A stretch of 64,000 nucleotides of DNA from Methanococcoides orientis. Lineage in GTDB: Archaea > Halobacteriota > Methanosarcinia > Methanosarcinales > Methanosarcinaceae. The notes beneath the pieces were generated by a model, which was given only the letters and a program-made list of their open reading frames with translations, was not told the DNA's origin and did no database searches. Below are positions 1 to 8,952 of this stretch, piece by piece; within the stretch, counting starts at the first letter, position 1; each line of letters opens with the position of its first letter. The stretch lies in the NCBI RefSeq assembly GCF_021184045.1, contig NZ_CP073710.1:868001-932000 (forward strand), given 5' to 3'. The position numbers and the translations under genes were made by a program.

Positions 1-173
1 TTTTTGCACTGGCTTCCCAGGCAGGTAGGCTCGATATAGCATCCATTATATCTTCACTTTACCCTGCAGGAACAGTCTTGCTTGCATGGCTGATACTCAA
101 GGAAAAACTATCCCTAAAGCAATGGATTGGTGTAGCTGCTGCACTTATTGCTATTGTGTTCATCTCGGCTTGA
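1..173 (+). CDS. EamA/DMT-family transporter, C-terminal end (partial)
   Basis: The window opens inside this gene. The open frame (first full codon at base 3) gives 56 residues ending in TGA. It includes [20 protein letters not shown] followed by a hydrophobic helix ([16 protein letters not shown]). That is the usual end of an EamA (DMT superfamily) transporter: the SSLxPxxxxLLAxLxLxExLS loop and the last transmembrane helix. Known family members export amino acids or other small metabolites; the substrate cannot be told from this fragment. The 5' part lies outside the window. Confidence 0.85.
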   Translation, partial: FALASQAGRLDIASIISSLYPAGTVLLAWLILKEKLSLKQWIGVAAALIAIVFISA

Positions 174-516
174 GTTTAGATAAAATTTTATGAGATTTTG
201 GCTCTGTAAAAATCATCTACTCGAAATTCGTGACCATATAGGAATTAAATAATTTCTTTTTTAAAAATATATCATACAGAAAGCGGAAAGTATAAATCCA
301 AATTACTTCAATAATATATTTATTCTAAGAGAATAAATGTATAGCACCTGCTGAATTTCGGATGGTTTTGTTTGGACTTATGGTCGCTATATCATGAGGT
401 GACAGAGATTTCAGCGGTGAATTAAGTTATCAACGCACATATCTCCTTATGAAGTAAAGAGCTTCAATAGGAGAAAGTGTAAATTATATATTCAAAAATT
501 GAAAGAAAATGAGGGG
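174..516. other. AT-rich intergenic stretch, no gene seen
   Basis: About 340 bases between the transporter end and the pseudogene. I see no frame with coding character on either strand. TATA-like runs occur near 310-325. A purine-rich gaggggatg at 511-519 would be the ribosome-binding region and start of the following decayed gene. Confidence 0.5.
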
Positions 517-966
517 ATGAAATAAAACTAAAAAACATCTTTTTGTTGTTTCTTGTATTGAATTCTATGTTTATTTTAGGATATACTTTAGGGATAAATA
601 ATATAGAAGTGTCATTTGAAAATAGCACAAAACTGTCTTTTGGAAATAAAAATAATATATCTGATAATTTCCAAGTCGAAAATGATTATGTATTTAAAAT
701 TGGTGAAAATGTAAGTACATCGAAATAGTTTAATACAGCCAGTCGTAGCTTTTCAGGAACAGTTGTGGATATTAATTATTATGAAACTGGAAATATTTTA
801 ACAATTTATAATTCTTCAACTGATGAGACTAAAATGCTAAATGAAGAGTGGATTGCAGAATTTGGACAAAGAAAATTCGACTTGATAAATGATGGAAACA
901 ATTACTGAAAGGACACTAGACACCGCTATTGTTGAAGGTTTCGTTGATTTATGGAGTGTTCCATAA
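517..966 (+). pseudogene. Decayed small exported protein gene with in-frame TAG and frameshifts
   Basis: A ribosome-binding run (gagggg) precedes an ATG at 517 that reads only MK before TAA. One base out of register, a signal-peptide-like frame (KLKNIFLLFLVLNSMFILGY) runs to a TAG at 726-728. It then continues in the same frame (FNTASRSFSGTVVD...) to TGA at 906-908. Shifting frame again near 890 gives a further coding-like tail from ATG 892 (METITERTLDTAIVEGF...) to TAA at 964-966. The most economical reading is one secreted protein gene of about 150 codons with two small indels. The TAG could be sense (see findings) or part of the decay. I do not recognise a family. Confidence 0.5.
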
Positions 967-1018
967 TAGGTAACGAATTTGTAGAGATGATTCAACAGAT
1001 AGATTTATTATTAACTGT

Positions 1019-1036
1019 CCCCAATTCTTATTGGGG
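1019..1036 (+). promoter_or_regulatory. Hairpin covering the G-rich ribosome-binding run of the DUF4097 gene
   Basis: CCCCAA-TTCTTA-TTGGGG is a perfect 6-bp stem with a 6-base loop, ending 9 bases before the ATG at 1046. The right arm contains the only purine-rich run that could act as a ribosome-binding site, so the stem could limit translation. It has no following T-run, so it is not a good terminator. Confidence 0.35.
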
Positions 1037-1045
1037 GCTTCTGCA

Positions 1046-1870
1046 ATGAACAAATACAAGATCACATTCCTTTTATTTTCAACATTGATCGTAGCTGCTG
1101 TTTCAGGCTGCACGACCTACGGACCGGACTTTGGAGCTGAAGAGATAGAATATTTCAGCGGAGAATATGAAGCAGATAGAAACACAACCTTGGCCGTTAA
1201 CAGCATAAACGGACAGATCGAGATCAATAGCTGGGATGGCGATAAAGTCGAATTGGAAGCTGTCAAAAGAACAAATTATGGTGAAGATGAACTTGAAAAA
1301 GTCCATATTATTGTCAATGAGATCGATGATGTGCTAAAAGTAGAAACAAAATATCCTGCTATTGAAAATGTCAGAGTTTCAGTTGATATGAAGATCAAGG
1401 TTCCGGAGAATGTTACAGTTGATATTATAGAAACAACCAACGGAAACATAGTGATCTCAAACACAAAGGGAAATACTACAGCTATAACCACTAATGGAGC
1501 TGTGACGATAACCAACGTCGAAGGTTACATAACTGCAAGATCAAGCAACGGTGCACTGGACATACAGAGAACAACAGGCATCAACGACCTGAAGACCACT
1601 AATGGTAAAATAGAAGCCCAGATACTTGACATTAAAAACGATGTCGACATCAGATGCACTAATGGAGCGGTCATAATCCACATCGATCCGTCACTGGACG
1701 CGGAGATAGAAGTGGAAACAACCAATGGCCAGATCTCAATGAATGAAGTGGAATTGGTAGTAACAAAGCTGGAATCAACTCATGTAGAAGGGATCCTTGG
1801 TGAAGGTGGAAGTAAAATAAGTATAAAGACAACAAATGGAAATGTGAACCTGAACAAACTTGTCGTTTGA
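1046..1870 (+). CDS. DUF4097-type beta-helix lipoprotein
   Basis: 274 residues. The N-terminus is a lipoprotein signal with lipobox VSGC at about residues 20-23, so the mature protein should be lipid-anchored outside the membrane. The rest is built from short beta-strand repeats carrying TTNG, SSNG or CTNG turns (for example TTNGNIVISNTKGN, TTNGAVTITNVEG and TTNGKIEA). This is typical of DUF4097, a right-handed beta-helix-like adhesin fold often found near stress regulators. I chose ATG 1046 because the longer frame from TTG 1031 only adds residues before the signal peptide. Function unknown. The gene stands alone and converges with the Gate-domain gene downstream. Confidence 0.8.
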   Translation: MNKYKITFLLFSTLIVAAVSGCTTYGPDFGAEEIEYFSGEYEADRNTTLAVNSINGQIEINSWDGDKVELEAVKRTNYGEDELEKVHIIVNEIDDVLKVETKYPAIENVRVSVDMKIKVPENVTVDIIETTNGNIVISNTKGNTTAITTNGAVTITNVEGYITARSSNGALDIQRTTGINDLKTTNGKIEAQILDIKNDVDIRCTNGAVIIHIDPSLDAEIEVETTNGQISMNEVELVVTKLESTHVEGILGEGGSKISIKTTNGNVNLNKLVV

Positions 1871-1960
1871 TCAGGGTTCATTTCTATTTCATATTTAATT
1901 TTATTTCCATTTTTATTTGTATCTCTTATTTTTTTGTGTTGTCAGGATATGTTGTTTCCA

Positions 1961-2893
1961 TTAGAATAACACAAAGATAAAACCAACTATCCCCAACATG
2001 ATACCATTTTGCATGACCAAAGATACGACCATTATCCTCACACCCAGGTTTGGACTGAATATTCCCACATAATAAGGCAGCATGGTTCTTATCCTTGCAA
2101 CACCTGCCAGGATCCTTCCGATGAGAAGTGCAAGGATCACATCCTTGGAAGAAAGCATTCCGGTATCCAAAAGATTGCCGGCTATGGTAAATGCAGCAAT
2201 ATTGCTGGCAAACCAGCCAGCGATTATGGGAAGGCCTTCAGCAGGCACATATCGGATCATGAATGAATCTTTCATAATGGATGCTGCCCAGTCAAAAAGA
2301 CCTGTATCCATCAACTGGAATACTACGATCGATACAATGGTCATGGTCAGGACGATCCTTGTCAGGGACCTATGGGACCTTTTTAAGGACTTCACAGAAG
2401 CTTCCCGGAAACTGATCTTTTCTGTATTGCAGTGTATATTTCCCGAAGGTCGGGGTGTTAGAAGAATACGTGCAGCTATTAGTGCCAGTAGTGTTTTCAG
2501 AAATCCTATGAGCACCACTATCCCCAGATAGATGAGACCGGTGGTACCAAGCAATATGACCATCACGGGCAGAAGATCCCTTGAGAGTACGATGCCTGAA
2601 GGGAATGAATTTACCATTGTCGCTATGATGGTCTCTTTTCTATCGATGTGATCATCATTATGCAGTTTTGCGATCATTGAGTTTCCGGCAGCTGAAGAAC
2701 CAAAAGATGTGAGAAAGCTCAGGCCGATCTCTTCCCTCAGGTGACCAAAACGCATGAGAGGGGATGCTATAAAGCCCAGCTTGTTCACCCAGCCCATCTC
2801 CACCATGATATCCATTATCAGAGTTCCGATAACGATCGGTGGGATCACCTTGATGAGATAATCAAATGCTGCATATAATCCATCGATCCACAT
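1961..2893 (-). CDS. Nucleoside-recognition (Gate) domain membrane protein
   Basis: 310 residues, almost entirely hydrophobic, with about eight predicted membrane helices. It shows the Gate-domain signature twice: an N-terminal half with GTLIMDIMVEMGWVNKLGF and SFGSSAAGNSMIA, and a C-terminal half with GWFASNIAAFTIAGNLL and ILAGVARIRTMLPYYVG. Archaeal members of this family (nucleoside-recognition domain proteins related to SpmA/SpmB and YjiH) are common in methanogens; their substrate is not established. ATG 2893 follows no strong ribosome-binding site. The gene stops about 90 bases from the convergent lipoprotein gene. Confidence 0.75.
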   Translation of the reverse strand: MWIDGLYAAFDYLIKVIPPIVIGTLIMDIMVEMGWVNKLGFIASPLMRFGHLREEIGLSFLTSFGSSAAGNSMIAKLHNDDHIDRKETIIATMVNSFPSGIVLSRDLLPVMVILLGTTGLIYLGIVVLIGFLKTLLALIAARILLTPRPSGNIHCNTEKISFREASVKSLKRSHRSLTRIVLTMTIVSIVVFQLMDTGLFDWAASIMKDSFMIRYVPAEGLPIIAGWFASNIAAFTIAGNLLDTGMLSSKDVILALLIGRILAGVARIRTMLPYYVGIFSPNLGVRIMVVSLVMQNGIMLGIVGFIFVLF

Positions 2894-3017
2894 TGGCGGT
2901 CATATACCCTATATCAGATAAGAGTCTTTCGTATTCTTACGAAATAAGTATAGACTGAAGCGGAAAATGAAAGACTACTAAAAGAACAACGAAATATTAA
3001 TTGGTGATGATAATGGG

Positions 3018-3182
3018 GTGATACCTGGTGCTAGCGGTTCGTTCCTGTCACAGGAAACGATTGAAAGGATAGCGGAAGCACCCCTTAATATTGGAACTAA
3101 TGAAAAAGACACATCGGTTTTCGTTCCTTACCTTGCGATCATAGAGATACTGGCTGTTTATTTGTTGTTCAAACGGAATTAA
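3018..3182 (+). CDS. Possible small single-helix protein (54 residues)
   Basis: A GTG-initiated frame gives 54 residues: a polar N-terminal half (ASGSFLSQETIERIAEAPLN) and a C-terminal hydrophobic segment (FVPYLAIIEILAVYLLFK) ending KRN, as in a tail-anchored membrane peptide. A ggtgatgat run lies upstream at 3003-3011. The frame fills an otherwise empty gap between two minus-strand genes. No family is recognised, and it could be the remnant of a longer gene. Confidence 0.35.
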   Translation: MIPGASGSFLSQETIERIAEAPLNIGTNEKDTSVFVPYLAIIEILAVYLLFKRN

Positions 3183-3236
3183 AAAACTTTGATTGAGTTT
3201 AATTAAATAAAATTAAAAATGATCAAAGGGAAGACC

Positions 3237-4580
3237 TCACTCAAGCCTTTCCTTCAGATAACTCTTGAACTTCTCATAATCCGTATCCAGGAATTCCATG
3301 TGCTCCTCTCTTCCCTCGATCTCTTTCAAGCTCTGAGGGGGTTCAGGTTCAATTCCGATAGCAGACATTACTTCTGCAGGGAATTTTGCAGGATGAGCAG
3401 TTTCCAGTGTCACTGCAAGCGTGTTGTCATTGGTGCTTGCCCTGTAATCCATCAGACCCTTAATACCAACAGCACCGTGAGGCTCAATGCAGATGTCGTA
3501 CTCCTCGAAGAACTCCTTGACCACTGCTTTGGTTTGCTCGTCCGTTACAGATGTTGAATAGATATCACCGTTCAATTTGTCCATGTCAGGAAGCTTGTTG
3601 ATATTGCCCTGTTCATCCATTTCCCCGCCATAGATAGCGATGAGCCTGGCAAGATTGCTTGGGTGACCAACGTTCATTGCATTTGAGATGCAGTTCTTTG
3701 AAGGGACGATCTTCTCATATTCACCGGTATTAAGGAAACCCGGGACCTCATCGTTCTCGTTAACAGAAGCGATTATCTTTTTGATTGGCACGCCCATGTT
3801 CTTTGCCAGCACACAGCCCATCATATTACCGAAGTTGCCTGATGGTATGGAGAATATGATCTCCTCAGGGTAATTCCTTAGTTTCAGGTAGGAATAGAAG
3901 TAGTAGAGAGTTTGCGGGACCAGACGGCCTATGTTAATGGAATTTGCTGATGAAAGGTTCAGGTGTTTGAGCTCACTGTCTGCAAATGCCTGCTTCACCA
4001 TTGCCTGGCAGTCATCGAACTTTCCGTCAATTGCCAGTGCAGAGATGTTCTCGTTAAGGGTTGTCATCTGCTTTCTCTGGCGGTCTGAAACTTCTGTCTC
4101 AGGGAACAGCACGATCACCTTGATGTTATCAAGACCATAGAATGCATGAGCAACTGCACTTCCTGTATCTCCGGAAGTTGCTGTAAGTATGGTCAGTTCC
4201 TTGTTCTCCTTCTTGAGATAGAACTGCATGAGTCTTGCCATCATACGAGCTGCAAAGTCCTTGAAAGATGCAGTAGGACCGCGGTCAAGCCTCATTATGT
4301 ATGTGTTCTCATTTACCTCTTCCAGAGGGACATCATAGTCGTAAGCATCATAGGTTATTGCCTTGAGGGATTCCTCATCGATCTCACCTTCAAGTATCTT
4401 TTTAAGCAGCTGGAAAGCTATCTCAGGATACTCTTCATCCTTTAAGGCCACAAGCTCTTCCTCTGAGAAATGTGGAAGTGTCTTTGGCATGTAAAGGCCT
4501 TTGTCTGGAGCAAGACCTGTGATAAGCGCAGTTTCAAAATTTACTTCTTCTGCCTGGAGATTAGTGCTGTAGAGTTTCAT
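3237..4580 (-). CDS. thrC: Threonine synthase
   Basis: 447 residues. A PLP-dependent fold-type II enzyme converting O-phospho-L-homoserine to threonine and phosphate. The N-terminal domain has the threonine-synthase pattern (MKLYSTN...GLAPDKGLYMP). The PLP lysine is in TASFKDFAARMMAR (Lys107). TATSGDTGSAVAHAFYG forms the serine/glycine-rich loop, and SGNFGNMMG is the phosphate-binding region. Length and motifs match the longer bacterial/yeast-type threonine synthase also found in methanogens. The gene stands alone; its promoter lies between 4580 and 4760. Confidence 0.93.
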   Translation of the reverse strand: MKLYSTNLQAEEVNFETALITGLAPDKGLYMPKTLPHFSEEELVALKDEEYPEIAFQLLKKILEGEIDEESLKAITYDAYDYDVPLEEVNENTYIMRLDRGPTASFKDFAARMMARLMQFYLKKENKELTILTATSGDTGSAVAHAFYGLDNIKVIVLFPETEVSDRQRKQMTTLNENISALAIDGKFDDCQAMVKQAFADSELKHLNLSSANSINIGRLVPQTLYYFYSYLKLRNYPEEIIFSIPSGNFGNMMGCVLAKNMGVPIKKIIASVNENDEVPGFLNTGEYEKIVPSKNCISNAMNVGHPSNLARLIAIYGGEMDEQGNINKLPDMDKLNGDIYSTSVTDEQTKAVVKEFFEEYDICIEPHGAVGIKGLMDYRASTNDNTLAVTLETAHPAKFPAEVMSAIGIEPEPPQSLKEIEGREEHMEFLDTDYEKFKSYLKERLE

Positions 4581-4759
4581 ATTATCAGGACTCTTGTTTT
4601 GATCCGCTGGTTGTATTGGTTCGTTATCGCGTTGATCCAGGGGATTGATGATATTGATAAGTTTATTTTCTGAACGTTAATTCGATGTATCCTATATAAG
4701 CATTACATACCGGGTGTATTTATGGGCTTTTCTTCCTTAAGGTCATTGCATTACTGAAT

Positions 4760-5200
4760 TCATCCCATTACGATCTGCACTACAGTGGGATACTTTCTCA
4801 TGATAGAATATGCAATGCTCTTACCCACCCAGAGCCTTCCTTTACTAAAACTGCGGGACTTGCTTAGTTCCCCCAGGATCTGCAGGGATCTGGCAGCAGT
4901 CTCATCATTAAGAAAACTACTGTCTGCCACACGGTTGTCGAGAAAGAAAAGAATAGGGAGGCGAAGCTTTCCATGAAGCTCTACTGGTAGCTGCTCTTCA
5001 AGAAGAGTTAGCACTTTTTTATCGAATAAATGCTCATTACCACCCTTTGTCTTTGAGGATGGTGTCTCCTCCTTAAGCAACTGAGAAAGGGGTTTTCTCT
5101 CAGCAACGATCTCCTTGTTGATCTTGCCCACCTCCAATCTCATCCATCTCATGATACCCGAATCATCCGAATCCGGTAGCCCTCCTGACATATCGCTCAC
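4760..5200 (-). CDS. DUF61 (UPF0216) family protein
   Basis: 146 residues. The C-terminal two thirds match the archaeal DUF61/UPF0216 pattern: a basic, helical N-terminal part (EIVAERKPLSQLLKEE), then LPILFFLDNRVADSSFLND and GKSIAYSIMRKYPTVVQIVMG. Members are small soluble archaeal proteins of unknown function. It stands alone, diverging from the glycosyltransferase-like gene; the spacer holds both promoters. Confidence 0.75.
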   Translation of the reverse strand: MSDMSGGLPDSDDSGIMRWMRLEVGKINKEIVAERKPLSQLLKEETPSSKTKGGNEHLFDKKVLTLLEEQLPVELHGKLRLPILFFLDNRVADSSFLNDETAARSLQILGELSKSRSFSKGRLWVGKSIAYSIMRKYPTVVQIVMG

Positions 5201-5393
5201 TTCGATATTGCTATTGAGAACGGTTGTTAGCTACTAATGTTCGTCATTAGTACTATAGTTCTATATGCTGTTCTTTAGATTAATTTCTAGTGCTTGCCAC
5301 TCTGACAAAAATACTGACAGTGGATGAATATCCCCAGAGTAAAAATGGAAGTAATTATATCATATCGGCTTATGAATATAGGAACTGGAGATA

Positions 5394-6647
5394 ATGTTCA
5401 CGCTAAGTGGATATCGGGGAGATGGATATTTGAAACTAACAATGGTTATTCCCAGTTACTGGGGAAGAGAAAGCAATGTGGGATGGCTTGAAGGTGATTC
5501 AGTATATGATCATGCCACTCCGCTGGATTCTGAGGGAACAATTGGACGAGCCATCGAAAGTACAGCCATACTTGAAGACACGGACTTCGAGCTGGTAATT
5601 CTGGTCGCTCCGAATAATGCAGAGATCACCGACCAGGTGGAGCAGAAGGTAAGAGAGATCATCAGGTCCTCTTCAAATGGTAATATCAAAGTCCATATGT
5701 TCGGTCCTTCAAATCTGGAAAAACTGCATGAGGAACTGAAGAACGGTGGTATGGATGAATATTGTGACCTACTCTCACTAACAGGTTATTCCAACATCAG
5801 GAACATGTGCCTTTTTATCCCGCATATTATGAACTCAGATGTTGCACTCCTGATCGATGACGATGAGGTCTTTGAAGACCCGCAATTCATATCCAAGGCA
5901 AAGGAATTCATAGGAAACCATCATGAAGGGAATCTTATCAATGCGATTGCCGGCTACTACCTCCAGCCAGACGGGGATTACCTTGTTGGTGCTCCTGACA
6001 GCCCCTGGACCAGATACTGGAACAAGAATGCCTGTATGAATGAAGGTTTTGAACAGGTAATAGGCACATCCCCACGGCTTAAGGAAACTCCTTTCGTATT
6101 TGGGGGAAATATGGTCATCCACCGGAACCTGTTCATGGAAGTCCCATTCGACCCCATGGTCCCGCGAGGGGAAGATATTGATTATCTTATGAATGCCAGG
6201 ATGTTCGGCCATTCCTTCTTCCTTGATAACGAACTTGCCATCAAACACCTTCCACCTGCTAAATCCCACCCGAAATGGAAGCGGGTGCGAGAAGATATTT
6301 ACAGGTTTGTCTATGAGCGAGCGAAGCTAATGAGCCAGAAAAAGACCGATGGGATGACAATATTGTCTGTAGAAGATATGGGCTGCTACCCCGGAAGCTT
6401 CCTCGGTGACGATCTTGAAAAGAAGATCATAAATGCCTGCAGGCTGCTCTCGGAAGAGTATCTTGATAAGGGCGATCCGGTTGGAAGCGAGGAAGCCCTC
6501 AAGAACATCGAGCTTTCACTCGACGATGCGATACCCGACCTTGATCCCTTCAACCATCTTTGCCAGCTGCAAAAGAAATGGAGCGAACTTATGCTGTATG
6601 CAGATGAGAGAGATGGGCTGGATTCGATCATCAATGGTACTTTGTAA
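5394..6647 (+). CDS. Glycosyltransferase-like (GT-A fold) protein
   Basis: 417 residues. The core resembles a GT-A glycosyltransferase: an opening strand LTMVIPSYWGRE, a central acidic motif LLIDDDEVF (about residues 152-160, candidate DxD metal site), and a later RGEDIDYLMNARMFGHSFFLD block with ED and a KHLPP segment, as in family-2-like enzymes. The C-terminal 100 residues are helical and unassigned. Donor and acceptor sugars cannot be told. ATG 5394 follows ggaga closely. TTG 5430, preceded by ggggagatgg, or the ATG starting MVIPSYW are alternative starts. No signal peptide, so it probably acts in the cytoplasm. Confidence 0.6.
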   Translation: MFTLSGYRGDGYLKLTMVIPSYWGRESNVGWLEGDSVYDHATPLDSEGTIGRAIESTAILEDTDFELVILVAPNNAEITDQVEQKVREIIRSSSNGNIKVHMFGPSNLEKLHEELKNGGMDEYCDLLSLTGYSNIRNMCLFIPHIMNSDVALLIDDDEVFEDPQFISKAKEFIGNHHEGNLINAIAGYYLQPDGDYLVGAPDSPWTRYWNKNACMNEGFEQVIGTSPRLKETPFVFGGNMVIHRNLFMEVPFDPMVPRGEDIDYLMNARMFGHSFFLDNELAIKHLPPAKSHPKWKRVREDIYRFVYERAKLMSQKKTDGMTILSVEDMGCYPGSFLGDDLEKKIINACRLLSEEYLDKGDPVGSEEALKNIELSLDDAIPDLDPFNHLCQLQKKWSELMLYADERDGLDSIINGTL

Positions 6648-6717
6648 GAACATCATGTGATGGAAGTATACAGACCTCTCAACAAATCCTTATAGGGCTT
6701 TGTTGTAAGAAGAGTTG

Positions 6718-7482
6718 ATGGCAAACTACAAGTTGATGGTACAGGATGTAATAAAAAAGGCCGATGTCCTTCTCGAGGTAGTGGACGCCCGATTCCCGGA
6801 TGAGACACGGAACAGTGAGGTAGAGCGTAATGTCAAACGTTCACGCAAACCATTGATAATAGTGCTCAGCAAATGCGACCTTGTCTCAAAGGAAACGCTT
6901 GAGAAATCCAAATCCCGCCTTTCAAAGATCGCACCTACGGTCTTCGTTTCCAGCAAGGAAAGGTATGGTACCACTATGCTGAGACATAAGATCCTTGAAG
7001 TTGCCGACATACAGGGACGCGAGATCCTCATCGGATGTCTTGGTTATCCAAACACCGGGAAATCCTCGGTGATCAACGGAGTGGTAGGGAAAGGAAAGAC
7101 CAGCACATCATCCATATCCGGACACACTAAAGGGGTACAGCTTGTAAAAGCTGGCTCACGCATTGTTTTTATTGACACTCCAGGAGTCATACCTTTTGAC
7201 GAGAATGACGAGTACAGGCAGGGCCTTCTTGGAGTAAAAGATGCCACACATCTGAGCGATCTTGAGGGAGTGGCCATGAAGATCATCGAGAATGCATGTG
7301 AAAAGAACAAGCCTGCTCTTGAGGAATTCTATAAGGTCGAGATCGGGAACGAGAATGTTTACGAGATTCTTGAGCTCATAGGGTTAAAATTAAATTACCT
7401 TAAGAAAAAAGGCGAGATCGATGAGATAAGGGCTGCTGTAAGGATCATTAATGACTGGCAACAGGGGAAACTGTTGATCTGA
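6718..7482 (+). CDS. Circularly permuted GTPase (YlqF/RbgA-related)
   Basis: 254 residues. The G motifs are in permuted order: G4 LSKCDLV (about residue 53), then G1 GYPNTGKSS, G2 T and G3 DTPGV. This is the YlqF/YawG arrangement of GTPases that assist ribosome assembly. The N-terminal region (VVDARFPDETRN) is the conserved start of this group. The C-terminal 60 residues are a small helical domain. A TATA-like tccttatagg lies about 30 bases before ATG 6718, so the mRNA may be nearly leaderless. Convergent with ywbE. Confidence 0.85.
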   Translation: MANYKLMVQDVIKKADVLLEVVDARFPDETRNSEVERNVKRSRKPLIIVLSKCDLVSKETLEKSKSRLSKIAPTVFVSSKERYGTTMLRHKILEVADIQGREILIGCLGYPNTGKSSVINGVVGKGKTSTSSISGHTKGVQLVKAGSRIVFIDTPGVIPFDENDEYRQGLLGVKDATHLSDLEGVAMKIIENACEKNKPALEEFYKVEIGNENVYEILELIGLKLNYLKKKGEIDEIRAAVRIINDWQQGKLLI

Positions 7483-7507
7483 ATTCTTTAAATCTGCTAT
7501 CATCCGC

Positions 7508-7539
7508 TAAAGCCTGCGGACATAGCCGTCCCGGCTTTA
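7508..7539. terminator. Possible bidirectional terminator hairpin
   Basis: TAAAGCC (7508-7514) pairs with GGCTTTA (7533-7539), with a further GGAC/GTCC pairing inside. The element lies between two convergent genes and is flanked by tggattttta on the plus side. The loop is long, so the call is tentative. Confidence 0.35.
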
Positions 7540-7575
7540 ATGGATTTTTATAATAACCGGGGTATGTTATAGTCT

Positions 7576-7773
7576 TTATGAAAGTATCTCTTTTACTCTC
7601 CCAACCTGACCATCCTCCAGCTGAACCTTTATCCCATGGGGATGTGAAGAAGATTTAGTTAGAATTCTCTTGACAATTCCGTGAGTTATTTTGCCGGATC
7701 GTTGATCTTTCTTTAAGACGATCCCTACTTTTGCTCCAATTTTGATATTTGCTCTGGTATTACCTTCACTCAT
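7576..7773 (-). CDS. ywbE: YwbE family protein (DUF2196)
   Basis: 65 residues matching the small YwbE/DUF2196 family in both length and pattern: NIKIGAKVGIVLKKDQRSGK, TxGIVKRILTKS, HPHGIKVQLEDG and GRVKEI. The fold is a small beta-barrel of the SH3/KOW kind. Function is not established. A TATA-like tttatag lies roughly 30 bases upstream of the ATG, so the transcript may have a very short leader. Confidence 0.85.
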   Translation of the reverse strand: MSEGNTRANIKIGAKVGIVLKKDQRSGKITHGIVKRILTKSSSHPHGIKVQLEDGQVGRVKEILS

Positions 7774-7834
7774 GATGGAATAAAAGTCCCTAAAGCTATA
7801 AACAGGTATTATTTAAAAGAACTTCATGCAGTAA

Positions 7835-8620
7835 TCAGCCAATGATCTCTTTCTTGATAGAATGATAGCATTGATCTGCTACTTTTGTGGATCCTTCAAA
7901 TAACTTCTTTTCAAAATCGAATCGAGATGCAAAGTCATCAACCGTTTCATCAAACTTCTTTTCGTAGCACAGGCCGGTATCCACCTTTCCGACATTTTTG
8001 TAACCAGAGTAATCAAATACCATTTTTGTCATTTCGATATTATCCGGATCAGGAGTTAATTTTGCAAGAACAAGCATTTCTTTCCAGTTGGCTGCCTGCA
8101 TGGGGGTTAAGAAGTATGTGCCTGTACCTCTTTCTTCACCGGACATGGCTTCAACATAAGCACTCCTGTTACCGAATGCAGCACAGATACAATCATCCAC
8201 GATGTTACCTTCAGCATCTTTAAGGATCCGAACCGGGATTCCGAGGTGTGCAAAATCAGATTCGATGGTTCCAAGCACATTGCCACAAAGACCGTAAAAT
8301 ACCAGCACACCGTCAAATCGTTCTCCATTTTCCTCGATGGTCATGTATACCTTTTCCTTGAGAAGATCAGGATCAGCATCCAGCGCGAACTCCAGAAGAT
8401 GCAGGACAACCACGAATTTGTCGGTCGGATCAAGCTTTGAATCTACATCCTCAATAGATATTTTTTCGTAGTCCAGGGAAACCTCATTCAGCTTCTTTTC
8501 AATTCCTTCAATATTTTCGTTCTCGATCAGTAGCAGACGAGTATTCTCGTCCTCTCCCTCGAATATATTAACGAGTTCATCTTCGAACATACGACAGGAT
8601 ACAAGGTATAGTGATGGCAT
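7835..8620 (-). CDS. DUF1638 family protein
   Basis: 261 residues. Shows the DUF1638 pattern: a short N-terminal LVSCRMFEDEL, then GVLVFYGLCGN in the middle, DDCICAAFGNRSAY, and a C-terminal FDYSGYKNVGKVDTG. In methanogens and acetogens DUF1638 genes are repeatedly found with corrinoid methyltransferase genes, and members have been suggested to handle corrinoid or metal cofactors; the exact role is unproven. A strong ribosome-binding site (ggaggg, 7 bases before ATG) fixes the start. Here it stands alone, not next to the corrinoid protein at 54 kb. Confidence 0.8.
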   Translation of the reverse strand: MPSLYLVSCRMFEDELVNIFEGEDENTRLLLIENENIEGIEKKLNEVSLDYEKISIEDVDSKLDPTDKFVVVLHLLEFALDADPDLLKEKVYMTIEENGERFDGVLVFYGLCGNVLGTIESDFAHLGIPVRILKDAEGNIVDDCICAAFGNRSAYVEAMSGEERGTGTYFLTPMQAANWKEMLVLAKLTPDPDNIEMTKMVFDYSGYKNVGKVDTGLCYEKKFDETVDDFASRFDFEKKLFEGSTKVADQCYHSIKKEIIG

Positions 8621-8952
8621 GTTATAACCCTCCGGTAAAAGATTTTGATCTTTTGAAAATGTGACTGTTTTTTAGTGTAAATAATAATGGAGTTGGTACC
8701 TATAAAAGTCCATCCATGTAGGCATTCAATATATCCGATCACAGGAACGAAATAACTGTCACCAAACATAAGGACATTTGAGTAAACGTGCTTTGAAAAA
8801 ATATCATAGAAAATAAAAATGCAGAATTGATTGCTATCATCATAAGAATTAGGTTATAATTATTTTTAGCAAAAACCCAAAACGTATATTATATTAAAAC
8901 TAATAATTAAGTATCAGGATAATTTGTGGTAAAATCAATAAGAGGTAGTACA
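8621..8952. other. Intergenic region with two divergent promoters
   Basis: About 330 AT-rich bases between the DUF1638 gene (minus) and the subtilase gene (plus). Promoter elements for both are expected here; aacgtatattatattaaaac (8881-8900) is the best plus-strand TATA candidate. No further gene seen. Confidence 0.5.
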
